In this document: piece by piece, positions 35,301-47,700 of the stretch | Numbering within the stretch: the first letter of the stretch is position 1 | Layout: every line of letters starts with the position of its first letter | Assembly: GCA_019614645.1 (NCBI GenBank) | Contig: JABWDB010000004.1 | Location: forward strand, 10,664,001 to 10,728,000 | Source of the DNA: Stratiolaelaps scimitus | Taxonomy: Eukaryota > Arthropoda > Arachnida > Mesostigmata > Laelapidae | Direction of reading: 5' to 3' | DNA: 64,000 bases | The notes under the pieces: generated by a model | Seen by the model: the letters and a program-made list of their open reading frames with translations, nothing else | Databases searched by the model: none | Told to the model about the DNA's origin: nothing | Program-made: the position numbers and the translations under genes

Positions 35301-36937
35301 ATGGCCGCAATGTCCCCCAATACAACTACTCTCCTCTGCACATCGTTCGCAGTGTAAAACATATGACACCCACTGCTACTGCGCGATCAATACTCAATAG
35401 ATCTCAGTTCCTTACCAATGAAGCAATATGTTGAAACGTTATGAATTATCGACTTTAGGAGATCAAGCGAAACATAATCCACTTCGTCGTTCTCACCTTT
35501 GGCGGTCATCGCTCATGCCGAGATTCTCTTTTTCATTTACTCGTCTTACGATAGCAACAACATCGGTAAAATCGGGTGTGAGATCTTTGCGGATGCAACG
35601 TGTCGCCATTTTCCCCGCGGCTCGATTGACTTCGGGGCACGTACTGCATCGAACGGTGATTGGCCGATAGCTTTCTCGCATTGTCGTAGTAGGATTGCAC
35701 TCCAACTGTAAAAGGGATCCGCGGCAGAGGGCACGAGTCGTGTTAGCAATGATCTGCCGCGTCAGACAAAGCTTGCCATCAAATGTTCAGTTCAATTCAA
35801 ATACAAATTGTGATTTATGCTCGGAACGGCAGTTTTACACCACTTGAGTCCTCGACTAGGTTAGGTGGCTCGGCCGACGTCTCAAGGTCGTGTCCTCTCA
35901 TCTAGCCGCATCTTCAATTCTAACGGAAGTAACAGCGCAATAGCAACATTAGCCGGTAATGAAACTGCCTATCATAGTCTATACCCCGCTGGCTGGTCCG
36001 ATGGCGGACAACATTGGCTGTAAAACTCGGTAGGTAAAACAAAGCAAAAATGACCAAAATGACAATTTGCTTGGGAATCATGCAATCCAAATGCGGACCT
36101 CTTGAATCTTGCTGTAGAGTACGACGGCGCGCCGCTTGAGTCGATCAAGATAGACATAATTACACTCCATTTCAACACCATCCGCTTCATCGTCTTGTTC
36201 ATCTTCCTCGAATCCATCTTGTTGCTCGACCTTATTGATTTCCTCTATGATTTCGGTGAGCTTCTCGCCCAGCTTTTCGACGAGCTTCTCCGATGACTTA
36301 GCCACATTGCGGTTTCGATTTATATAGACTTGTTTACGTTGCTCCTACGACCAGACAAGGACAAGACGAAACAACGAAAGTTATATATATTGTCATGTAT
36401 GTATATTGCGGAGAGTTTTGCCCAAGGCTTTCCAAGCTGTTCATACCAAATCCGAACTAGCTGAAGAGAAACGACAAGAGAGTCAATGAGTATCTTACGT
36501 ACCTCCGTCTTAGGTGGATTCACATTCATATTGTCGATTAGTTCCTTTAGGTGGAACTTTTTCTTTTTCGGATGCTTGACACAGCCGTGGTCCACGAGAC
36601 GAACCTTGTTACGGAACGCCGGCGACTCGAGGTAGTCGATATCTGTTTTATCGGGCGAAAATAGCTCCCAGATTTGGTCCCGAAGCCTGGGCAGGTCCGA
36701 ACTCTGTTTTTGGCCTGCATTCGAGCTACTAGCAGAAGTGCTGCCATCCGTCACTTCAAAATGCTTCTTAAAGAACTTCTCTAATAGATCGCGAGCTTGC
36801 GCCAAACCCGCAGACTCCACTGATGCTGCACTAACTGCTTCCCCTGCTTTGTGGTCATCGCAAGGGGACGAGACCCCAGTCGGCGCAGAGTCCTTAGAGG
36901 CTGAACTTGGGTCCATTTTTTCCGCGAACGCAGACAT
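32355..36937 (-). CDS. DAXX: DAXX-like histone H3.3 chaperone
   Basis: Seven exons: 36937-36503, 36344-36099, 35705-35497, 34914-34806, 34563-34356, 34054-33270 and 32723-32355. They total 2,361 nt, and every junction closes in phase, giving 786 residues from an ATG at 36937. DAXX deposits H3.3-H4 with ATRX and acts as a SUMO-dependent corepressor. Residues 55-140 fit the N-terminal helical bundle (LLEKFFKKHF). Residues 150-335 fit the histone-binding domain, with SEKLVEKLGEKLTEIIEEIN, YLDRLKRRAVVLYSKIQE, CPEVNRAAGKM and FTDVVAIVRRVNEKENLGMS. Residues 400-664 are a long acidic Ser/Asp/Glu-rich region. The last exon has two SUMO-interaction-like motifs, VIELSDDS and the C-terminal VIEIDSD. An acceptor-like TTGTTGTAG near 37000 suggests a non-coding first exon further upstream. 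Confidence 0.92.
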
Positions 36938-36999
36938 CAGAGCAAACGCGTTGGACGAAGCTAGGATTAAGTTCCGTGACACTTGTATGTACCACCTAC

Positions 37000-38982
37000 A
37001 ACAACAACAAACAAGCAGAAGAGTCATAACGCTGTACATTTTAATATCGCTCAGCTCGTCCTTAATGATGTTGCTTATTTTTTCACTGATCTACTCGTCC
37101 ACGATAATGCTATTCCATGTATGCGCTTTTTCTTCCCGTCCAATAATACTTCCTGTTAACATTTCGTGAACTCGTTCGTATTCCATATTGGATATTGTCA
37201 ACTATAGCATGCTGGGCTCGGTGCGGGTTCTGCACATACTTGCAAACATCTAGATAATTTTCTACGATGGCAGAAAAGCATACGCAATAATAATAATAAT
37301 AATAACACAAGTATATATGCTATTATTATCCGTACAATAGAGTGTAGCATCTACAAGTGACATGAATCATGGAGATTTTCAAATGAGTGAAGCCAATCAT
37401 CTCACCCGATTCAACCACAATCTCTCTCTCTCTCTCTCGAGTCTGCCTATGCAGCTTTGCGTGGATAGTGAAAAGACCGACTATGAATTACGAGTCATTG
37501 TTCGATGTCGCCTCTTCCTTTCGTACGCCTTCTAAGCAAAATGGACAAAACAGTACCGTTGATTCGTCCACGGCCAATATTGGCCGACACCACCCACTCG
37601 CCCGACCAATAAGTCTAGATCTCTAATCGTTAACTACAAGAACAACTGACTGAGTCAGCACAGAACGGATGGATGTATATTCGCGGGCCTGCAGTATTCG
37701 ATAGGTATAAAAGTACTGACGGTAATGTATTCGTGAATATGTACAAGGTGTGATATACGAACATAACCAGTAAGATTTGTACTAAATTTGTATTTATAAA
37801 TAAGAAAGCTAAGGGTAGCTGATAAAATTTGAATAATTGATTACGTGAAGTTTAAACAAGGGACGAAGAATACAAAAAGGGTCACTGCGGTTTATACAAT
37901 CATTGATAACCCCGATAGTGAACACCGCACAAGGACCTTAGTGGCAGTGATAGCCAAGACAATGCAGTAAAATGCCGCAAAATGAGGTTGAGCACACATA
38001 GCCACTATGACTATGTGTGCACATATCTCCATAACGATTCGTCGTTTATAGTGACTTTAATCAACTGACCTTGTAATGCAAGAACTCGTACTGAACATCC
38101 TCCAATGAACAAAACTAAATTCGTCGTAACGAGAGAAAGGGCGCTAAGGTTATTCAGGAGCAAAATGTATAGGTATTTATAGTGTGCTTTATTCGATGTC
38201 GGATATTAATTATTATTGCGAGTTTCAAAATAAACAATAAGTAGAGAAGCAGTTGGGCACAGGGTGTCAGGCCGAGGCCCTCATGGTTCCGAGGGAGACG
38301 ATAGCATTGCCTCTCTGCACATCGAGGGCAAGGCGCTGCAACAGGAAGGATCCTGCGCGCTTGTCTCCAGTGTCTTGTGTCCGGATCAGCCTGAGGTAAA
38401 CTCCTCCGGGAGTAAATTAGCAGTGAGGAGGCTGCGGCCGCCTAGGGTTTCGAAGACTAGAGGGAAAATGAGCTAAGTTGCCTGGAAGACGGCGTACTTC
38501 CGTTGCTTAGCTCGCTCCGCACGGAATATCGTGCGACTGGGGGTGGTTGCAGAGTGATTGATATACTAGGTGGCCAGAGAGTCAAGCACCGTGTCGTCCC
38601 AAACGACGTGCTGCACCGCGACAGGGCCCCCGCAACTGCCGCAGCTGTGGACCGCAAACGCAGGGCCCCCCGAGGCGAAGCCGCACACAGAACCGGAGCA
38701 AGAGAGGTCAGCGTCGGTTAATTCTAACAGCGACATTTTATAATAATTGCCGATATCTAATTTGAAGGAAAAGTCGCATTGAATTTCGGACGACAGTGTC
38801 AATGATCTATAGCGCGGCTATCCATTCAGTGTCGACCGTTTTATATATATATAAATATAAATATAAATATATACACATACATATATACAAAGATGAAAAA
38901 GCAACAACTTATTGTATACATATAGCAAATATACATATTGGGCCTCTCCAATAGAATTCGAGGATTAAAAATAGCAAATTTA
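37000..38982. other. Upstream flank of the DAXX-like gene, repeats only
   Basis: No supported coding exon. Holds a TAA tract near 37285-37305, a TC run at 37420-37438, one copy of the dispersed GC-rich repeat at 38243-38345 and a TA-rich tract at 38842-38890. The GC-rich stretch 38390-38720 yields short overlapping ORFs without motifs. Confidence 0.5.
38243..38345 (+). repeat. Dispersed GC-rich repeat, copy 3
   Basis: Contains gttgggcac, gtcaggccgagg and ggagacgatagcattgcctc. It is the copy closest to the shared pattern. The flanking GC-rich sequence to 38470 may be part of the same element. Confidence 0.65.
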
Positions 38983-39303
38983 TCATAATGATGCTTTTAA
39001 ATCCGCACCAAACAATCTGCAATGTTCGCAATAAATAAAATTAATACGGTCGGTTTGGTCGAAGTATAGTCTAGCATCTCTAGTGACTGATACATTGCGA
39101 ACGTGCTTGTATGTTTGATTTTCTCGGTAGATGCTCAACAAGAAATACGCGTCGAGTGGAGAACCATCAAATATATGAGCGAAATATTTATCCATCGGCA
39201 TTAATAAATATTCCTCTTGGATAACAATAATAGTAACTCCATACAGGTAGAACATCGTGTTAATTTGGGTATTTACTCTAATCGATCGGTGGTTGCTAAA
39301 CAT
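38983..39303 (-). CDS. Hypothetical protein, 106 codons
   Basis: ATG at 39303, intact frame to a stop at 38983 in strongly AT-rich DNA. The sequence has protein-like composition, with EEYLLMPMDKYFAHIFDG, DAYFLLSIYREN and a Cys pair (YCEHCR), but no domain I recognise. Possible splice acceptors (TTATCCAAG) inside the frame mean it might be a terminal exon rather than a whole gene. It may equally be chance. Confidence 0.25.
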   Translation of the reverse strand: MFSNHRSIRVNTQINTMFYLYGVTIIVIQEEYLLMPMDKYFAHIFDGSPLDAYFLLSIYRENQTYKHVRNVSVTRDARLYFDQTDRINFIYCEHCRLFGADLKASL

Positions 39304-42300
39304 GTTCCTGTATATCGTCGACTCGACGGCTCAACTCAAGGTTCAACCTTCAATACTACGAGTATTTTAAGCAGCTCTCAGCTTCCAAACAGGACAATGC
39401 TTCGTATCTCATTCTATATAGATAAAATATACAGAAAATAATATCTATCCAAAACTACAAGAACACGTAAACAATCAGAACTACGTCACGTACGAGTCCA
39501 ACGAGATTACTGGTTTTTTTTGCCAAAAATATAATCCTCAATCCTGAACGAACATATTGCTGAAGATAGATACATATATACACACCCGGTATTTGAAATG
39601 TTTTTTTTTGTCACTCTGTTACAAAATCCACCATTCGGCCAGGGATGCAAAGGACACTTGTTGTTAACGTGGCACCGAGGGGATCGTGTCGTGAGGGATG
39701 CAACCACGAATGAAAAATGTACCCTCTTCCCGAGCGAATCTCACCACAACACGTTAGTTCACTGGCTCAATTCGATTGGTCCGGTTGATGATTTGAACAA
39801 GTCAACGGCAAAAACAAAACAATGTTTCGCAACAGAGCCCTTAGACGACACAAACAGAGGCCGCCACTCTCTATTCACTCAGCAAACAACCCAGCGAGCT
39901 GAAGCTCTCGCCGTCCACCGAATCGAACACACGGCGGTCGCAGGCGGTTCATTCTGTTGATATTTTGGCTGGGCCAGTGTCTGGAGTTTGAATTTGATGG
40001 GGCGTCGTCTGCACGGATATGAGCGTTTGCTGCCGTGTGTGTAAAAGTCGAACTTTTTATATATAGTTGAAATTAAATGAAAATGTCTGCGAATTTTTCC
40101 GATCTTGAATCATTAAAGTAGTAGTCTGAAAGGAGGACTCTCTAGTTCATCTTTCTCCTCATATATAACGTGATGTTGTCCAGCCGTTTCAGTGGACATC
40201 TTAAGTCTTTTAGGGAAAAGGGAGAAATTCTGTTTCAGTTGAATTATCGCAGACGAAAATGCTGAGAAGATAGACACATGTTTATTTCGTAATAGGACAC
40301 CACTTTTGAATTTCGCCACAGAGTAGCCTAAACAGCTCTAAATATTCATCGACCCTCACAAATTCCATGTGAGAAATGACACTTTGTAAAAAGTGGAAAT
40401 GCGATGTCAAGTGCATTCACATCGAGAATGTGGCATACCCATATAAATCTGTAATATATATATATATATGCTATTTAAAAGGGCCGTTTCAAGAAGATTT
40501 GAATGGGCAAACGCGTACGTCACTTCTTATCGTATATATTAAGACATACAGTAATGATATATATGGCAAACGAATAATGTTGATTCGCTTTCAAACGCGA
40601 AACAATATCTGCTGCAGGGCAAAGACTACACAGCAGATATTTGTAAGACTAGGACGAGCCCCCCCGGGCAGACTCCGTGGGCGTTCCGCTCATATCGGCC
40701 CGAGGGTGGCCATGTGACAATATGTCACAATATCTAGCTGTCAAAGTCTCCAGGCCGCTTATTATTGATTTAACTCCAATGAGGTATATTAGCTACCTAC
40801 CCACCAATGCGCTGCAATCAGGTGTATTACTTACCACTATTTCTCTATTGCCACCTCACTGTTTACTGCGGATGCTATGTATCAACACTTCAAAACGAGT
40901 TTATTGCGATATTGATTAGGCCGACCGAATAGTGGAGTGTTGGTAAGTGACAATTCTCAGCGCTGTAGTCCCGTGGCATTAGGTGGCACTGCTATTGAGT
41001 TGCGCTTGAACCTTTAGCATACGGCAATACTTTATGCGCCAGCTAAAATGGGAGTGAATGAGCTCTCTATCGGTGCAACGGACAACATGATGCCAGTAAG
41101 TATGTCAGAAGATCTGCTCTTACACAGTCAGCAAAAGAGTAACAAATTTAGTGAATCTAATTCATTGGACTTACACTCTACCAGTGTGATTGGCCTAATG
41201 AGAACGGTCGCCACGCAGAATGAGGGATTGAATTTGACCAATTGGCCCGAAGTACAAACGGACTGCCGAAAGTCTGACCAAACCGAAAGCCGTAGCGGAG
41301 CCAGGTCGACGTTTCTCAGCAACATTTACATTCAGTGCAGCAGCTTGAAAACGTCGCCCAAAAGTATTCACTGATGCCTTCGCGCTCCACTCCCTAACTG
41401 TCCGTATGAAATGATATGAATCGTGCAAATTCGTGCCGGTGTTGAAATCCAATAAAATAGAGAGATATGACTTTGCTCGAGAAAATGTACGATCAGTTTG
41501 TGCGCGACAATACATACTGTTAACGCTATAGAAATTGGTGCGGGAATGGACGCTATCTGACATCAGCCTGAGGATCATATGAGAGGAATATATGTTAAAC
41601 CCAACATTTGATCCTGTGCATACGAGCAGTAAGGTTAGCTTTTTGTCAAAGCGAAAGGCACGACTCACATTAAGAAGGAAATTAATCACCTGTAATTCTA
41701 GGCGAACTTTGGCGAATTATGAGCGAAGTTAAATAGCCATGCATGTCTAGAGATGTACGACTGTAAATAACATGAATATAAAACTCAATGCCATAATATT
41801 TTACACAACAATAAAAGAGATATTTCCTATTTGAAGCACAGAATAGATACTGGTGCCGGGTGACGCAGAATCTTTTTTTTTCATTTAGGATATTAAGGGT
41901 TGTCTTGTTAATTTTCCTCGTACCTCGTAAAGACGTACTTGAACTTGATACTTTTTTTTTTTCTAAAACAGCCGATATGGTGTTGATTAAGCATAAACAC
42001 CTATATACCTAGCTTTAACGAATTCAACCGGAGCGTCGTATTCCGCAGGTATCTGCAGCACCCGTTTACAAACCCGTCCAATAGTCATGAGATGCGCGCA
42101 AATTTGTTATATTGCCCTTCTGTGGATTTTCCTCTGGCTACGCTTATACTCGCCGGATTCAGCCCGGTGGAGTTTCGTGTGACTTCCCATAGTAGCCAGC
42201 CATCGCCTTCTCGAGTCATTGAAAGTGGCGCAAGCTTCACTTACGCCTATATAAAAAACACACGTATTGAATCGTCTACTCAAACAAACTCTGTCAATGT

Positions 42301-42832
42301 CATCCAGTGCACCTGTGGTACCTGTGCGAAAGGGTCAGCATCATCGTTCGTTTCGCACAATGGCGCGAGCGGTGGCTTCGTCTCCTCGCCAAATCGAATG
42401 TGACAGGCACCATCCTGTGTATTTCGCAGTTCTATCTACAGCCGAGACTCAGTGATTTTTAAAATGTTTGTTGTTGCTATAATATAATACATCAGCTCAC
42501 CGAGCACAGTGACGTTTTATCCGGGTGGATATTGTTACACCTTGCTCCCGTTAGATATTCGAAGTGTTCCCAAGCGCGTAACGAGCAAAAACTTTATCGG
42601 GCGGTAGAGTACGGGGAGCCCTCAGCCTTCGGAAAGAGGCGAAATATGTCGAACGGTTGAACGATGGAAGTGATTTGGCTATAAATGAAATAGGTCTCAT
42701 TTATAGAACATGGATCATGGAATATTCGTTTCTTCAACCCTGATAAGTGCACAGCAAGGAATAATCCGCTATACGAACAGGTCTAGTTTTCAAATCAGGG
42801 CACATGTACAATAATGGAAAGCTTTTGTGAGA
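39304..42832. other. Intergenic region, no supported gene
   Basis: GC-richer patches at 39640-39960 and 42100-42440 carry plus-strand ORFs of 103-120 codons without motifs. A 164-codon minus frame at 41195-41689 starts at GTG and overlaps a plus-strand frame. TA tract at 40453-40468. Nothing here reaches the standard of a gene call. Confidence 0.45.
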
Positions 42833-42838
42833 TTTATT
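42833..42838 (-). terminator. Polyadenylation signal of the small secreted peptide gene
   Basis: AATAAA on the minus strand, 26 bp beyond the stop at 42864. Confidence 0.5.
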
Positions 42839-42863
42839 TTTTGTCCATTTTGTATATACTCAA

Positions 42864-43058
42864 CTACGGGTCGGTTTTTTTGACGGGTTTTCCAGAGTCT
42901 TTGCCGCTTCCACTGTTCCCCTGACTGTTGTCCTTTCCAGTTTTTCCGCCTTTGTCACTAGGAAAGGGCACGGCTCCATCAGAGTAGGTAGAAAATGAGG
43001 CGATGACCAGGGCAAAATAAAGCAGGAACACCAATAAGAATTTATGCCAACACACCAT
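42864..43058 (-). CDS. Small secreted or membrane-anchored peptide, 64 aa
   Basis: ATG at 43058 opens 64 codons. The first 24 residues (MVCWHKFLLVFLLYFALVIA) form a strong signal peptide or signal anchor. The rest is low complexity, rich in Gly, Ser, Lys and Asp, with no cysteine and no recognised motif. The same frame continues upstream to 43205, but that extension has no hydrophobic start and would bury the signal. An acceptor-like AATCCAG lies 10 bp before the ATG, so a 5' UTR intron is possible. An AATAAA follows 26 bp after the stop. Confidence 0.5.
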   Translation of the reverse strand: MVCWHKFLLVFLLYFALVIASFSTYSDGAVPFPSDKGGKTGKDNSQGNSGSGKDSGKPVKKTDP

Positions 43059-44619
43059 TGTGACCTCGTTCTGGATTCGGGGCGCACTTCCACCAATTAC
43101 GAATTCGATGTAGTCTGTCCTGGGGAATATTTTGCTACGCGTGCAAAGATAATGCAATTCTGATGCAGCGTGATGGCTCGATAGTCGGTCCGAGAACACC
43201 TCCAACCGCGGTGTTCGCCACTAAGCGACAACAGGATGTTTAGTCTGTCCGGTTCTGTAACTGTCCGAAGCGCCACCGTCGGCGTCATCTGTGAGTCGTT
43301 TTGGTCTATGGCCAAGCTCCTGGACATCACAGCGGCTTTGCAAGAACTATATGTAAGAGAGGGAGATGCTATGTAGTAAGGGGCCGGCTGGACATTTCCA
43401 TGACCCGTGAGGAAAGACGACAATGATTCGTGTGTGAATTCTCATCGTAAGCGATTTACAACAATAGACCGCCGAACAGACGGGAACAACAGCAGCGCGC
43501 TGTTGTGATTGAGTTTCGCCTGGCGTCGATAGTTGCCTAGCCATTGTCGTACGGCTTTTGGCGCAGTTTTCACTACGTGAACAACATTCACAAAATGTCT
43601 GCTTGAGCGTTGGACTATAGTCAAATGTGTTCGCGAGACAGTTAAATTAAAAGTGTAACCTACGCAGACAGAGAGATGAGGGTCAAGGGCGCTCAAAAAC
43701 GACTAAGAACATATTATTGTGTTGCAGATTAGATTAGTTATGGCATACTACCGAATGGATTCTACTGGAACGGCCGGAATGCGCCTCCTCCTCCCGTCAA
43801 CGAAGTGATCTACAAATTTTAAGAACGATTCATAACAACGAAATCCGCTGAATCCACAGAGAACAGAATGCTATTACGACTGTATCGTTCGTGATTAGCT
43901 GGGTTCATACCCTCGTGCATAATTAATTAGGCGGGTTCGAGTAAGCAGGGTGTCTGTATGCGCCCTTAAAGGCGGTGCCCTTAAATGAAACAAATCTAAT
44001 TTTTTCTTGGTAGCGTTATTACTGACTAATCTCGCTCAGCATGGCAATATAACTAACTAAAAACGCCCGCAGGGGAACAGCTGAGGGTCAGCTGGAAAAA
44101 ACAAAAAAACAAAAAGCAGAACCGACCGCATCAGGTCATATGTGTCCAGGGATTCGTCGTGTTGTCACTGTTGCAGATCAATGGATATAGCATATGGTTA
44201 GTGTTGATTGTAGCGCTGTCCCAAGTCACGCAATCCGAAGGGAGTGGCGCATTTTTTGGAGCACGGACTAAAAATGGACTAAATGAAATCACGCAACCCT
44301 ATGATGGTTGCGTTTATTTGTTGGGGGGGGATTACGGGAATGCATGATACACATACGTGTTGGACGGTCCAGAGCAACCTTAGTGTGGGACTCACAAAGG
44401 TCGCAGTAAACCCCGCACAAACCGCGGTGACTTGGACGGCGAAGGCTGGCGGTAAAACGTCGAAGTCCGCAGGTTCGAGTTCCGCGACGAGACACTTAAC
44501 CATCGAAACACTGCAGTTTCGTCAGTAAACCAATCAAATCTTTATCTTTACTCTGCTGAATTGGCACACGCTATTCCGAGAATAACCAGACCGAAAACAC
44601 TAAGTAAAATATATTTTAC
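43059..44619. other. Intergenic region upstream of the secreted peptide gene
   Basis: Short overlapping ORFs only. Contains a tRNA-derived SINE-like piece at 44405-44500. Confidence 0.45.
44405..44500 (+). repeat. tRNA-derived SINE-like element
   Basis: Has an A-box-like tgacttggacggcgaagg and a B-box gcaggttcgagttccgc about 40 bp later, the spacing of a Pol III internal promoter. Confidence 0.5.
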
Positions 44620-44625
44620 TTTATT
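44620..44625 (-). terminator. Polyadenylation signal of the THADA homologue
   Basis: AATAAA on the minus strand about 125 bp beyond the stop codon at 44751. Confidence 0.5.
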
Positions 44626-44750
44626 CGAGAAATAATGGAGAGTACTATACCATATGGCAACGACAGCCTCACCGCAAATATCGCAATACTATCTACACAT
44701 TAACATGAATACCACAATTCTTTGACACAATACTTTGAGAGATATTCTTT

Positions 44751-47700
44751 TCAATTCGTAGATTTAGCAAAATTAGCAAAATACACATTATTTACTAGAG
44801 GTTTATCGCAAATCTGTAACCGACCCTCGACCATAGCCTGCGCCGTCAACCTCTGTCCAAGTAGCACTAATCCGTAGTCCAGTTGACGATTGCTGGCCAG
44901 CTCGCAATCGCTTGCTTGGTTGACCTGTTCTTCGAGTCGCTCAAGAGCTGACTTCTCTTGGTCGGAAAGCTCTGGCATATGGAGACGGCCCGTGAGTCGA
45001 GGTCGCAGGTCTTCTAGTGTCCGTCGACAGGTCTCTGCAATGATAAGCGTATCATAGAATGTGTTCAGTTCGCTTTTCTCAAATGGCTGCTCGTCCAGGT
45101 TTCCCTCTATCGAATCTTCATCTTGAGCGCTGTCCCAAGCGAGCACCCCGCCGTCATCTGTCGACGCGAGCTCGACAAGGAATTGGCCAAATTGCTGTGG
45201 TGCTGTTGTTGTCTTCGAGCATAGAGCTAGCACAGCTTCGAGAGGGGTTAACCGACATAGCAGATCCGTTGAGATTGTTGCTATAGCATCAACAATCCGG
45301 TTTCTTACGTAGACATTGTTATCCAGTACGAGATTGACAAGACCCTCAGTGAGGAATAGGTGACTGAGGGGGTTTTTAGTCAGCGCGTCCTCGCCGTGAG
45401 CCTTGAGCATGTTGTAGGCGAGGTCAGCTGCAGTCTGTCTTAGGTCGGGATCTTGATTGGGTGCGGAGTACCTCCGTAGCTCGTCGATGGCTCTACTCAA
45501 CGAGTTTGCCGCAAGACGAGGCACAAGTGATCCAACAAACCCGAATAGAGCTACGGCGACCGAAGGATAGGTTACTAGTGACAGCCGATCGAGCAGTTTC
45601 TCCACCCGCGCCTCCGGTTCGTCGAGCTCACCAGCGAGGCGAGTAGCCAGCTCGTACGCCTGCCGAAAATACACGCACAGAAAAACACGACTTTGCTCAA
45701 ATTATAGTAGATTATGAATATTAAAATTTCATCTGGGTGCACAACGCAACACCGCTAAGAGAGTGGATAATTATATTTTGCTATTTTACATACCATACGT
45801 TGTACATCAGGATGCTCGTTGTCCGGGCATTGGATCACTCGGTTCATGAGCTCGATGGTGGACGATGCAGGCCCGTGTTGTAGACAAAACTCAAGCGCTG
45901 CTGCCTTCTCGCTGTCAGTTCGCGCGTCGACCGAAACCCTACTTCGCCAAATTAGAACGCCGTTAGACGAAAGAAGACTCTAAAAAACAGATAAATCACT
46001 TACGAGGAAAAACTGCTGGAGTTTTCTAGAGATGCACACACGCACACACAAGCGGCCGATAATGCGAGCGTGTTGCATTAGTGGCAGAGCGTCTGTCTAC
46101 GCCAGCTTAGCAGGAGTCACCGTGTTACATTTCAATATAACCAGATTATACCTATGATGATCCTTAGGGCATAGCATTGAATTAAGTCCCTAGCAAAATT
46201 ACCCTGGTTATTTCTACCTGGTTTTATTTTCTATTCTCGTTTTTCCGGCAGTAGCTGTCGCTTGATCCCGGTTACCACATATTATTTATATTTGGTAACC
46301 CTGCGTATGGCTTACCCGAATGTCAGTTTGTACTGCGTGAGGGCAGCTTCAAATTGGTCGCCTCCTGGAATGACGATGCCGGTTCTAGGCATAATTTGTA
46401 GAACCTGGAGGGCAAAATGTAAATTTCAAAAACACTCAGATATTTGCTCAAATCAATTATCATCACTCAACTTGGCGTTCATCAATGAATCGAAGCGTTG
46501 ATATTCCGCTACCCTTACTACACACAGCAAAGTATCAATTCTCAATTGATGAAACAATTCAGGCTTCTGCGCCGTAGGGAGCGTCTTGTGGTATGTGTAC
46601 CTGATTTCCACTGAGCTGAGCCGCGAGCTTTTTCATTTTGGCAATACCGTCTACAAAAGGGAAAAATCATTTGCGAGAGAAAGGATGTATGCGCCAACAG
46701 CTGCCCAAAAAAATATAGGATATATTTACCTTAGTGATTTTCGTGCTACAGGATGTCAGCAGGTAGACGTATTCGGCGGCTGCAAGGGCGCAATGAGAAG
46801 CTGCTATCCACGCACCTTCCCGCAATGGACCACTCAAAGACTCCATTAAATCGGCCGACATCTCTGACATGTGAAGTCCCGCACGAATCTGGCCAATGCA
46901 TAGTGATATTTAGCATTAGACGATGATACAGGGTGTTCAAAAAGTAACACGAATAGATGCAGCGCCATATAGACAATAACATCGTGTGTGTGCAAAGGGC
47001 AACGCAATCTCATGACTTCCACAAGGGATATGCTGAAAGTTCTAATGGTCCTGGGTCACGATTTCCTCCAGACGATGTTACTGCTTTTGTATTATAGAGA
47101 GCAGCAAAAGCTCGCACAGATCGAATAAAGAATTCCTTTCCACAGAGTGTAGCAACACTAACACATGCATTTCAGGGCATGAGATATTCGTCTCTGGTTC
47201 TTCATCTTTTTTTGTTGACAATAATAATAATTTGAATATCAAAACAGTGAGGTTACGTCCATGATCTGGATCTGCACTTGTGTTGCTGTTATATCTGTTT
47301 CTACCGTTACTTCTATATGACTAAATAAATAAAGAGTTTTCTTACTAAAAATGCGGATGTCAAGTATAATTAAAAGAGTCACCCGGGATGAGCTGACTCA
47401 GAGAGCACTTTTGTTTGGGTATACGCTTCCAGCGTCGGCACTCTCCCAGCAAAAGCCATCCTTGTCACAGTTAAAAGAATAATGTCATTGAAGCTATGTG
47501 TACCACGGTGTGCCTTCCCATTATGTTTATTTCCACATAAATGGTTATATTAGGTGTGTGTGGACCACAATGTCCGTTGCGCTTACCTGTAGCAGAGTCC
47601 CGTGAAGCTCATTGGCGCCAATTTTTCCCTCGCTGGATACCAGCAGCCTGCTTTTCTCTGTCAAAACCTTCACTCGAGACTCAGCCGGAAGAAGTGAGGC

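Noticed and set aside
36320..36480. Frame extending the DAXX region (..LVRIWYEQLGKPWAKL..) after an acceptor-like CTTCAG
   Set aside because: Exon 36937-36503 and exon 36344-36099 join in phase without it, and no donor closes it in frame before 36344.
41195..41689. 164-codon minus-strand frame
   Set aside because: Starts at GTG, overlaps a plus-strand frame of similar quality, has no domain or consistent splice model.
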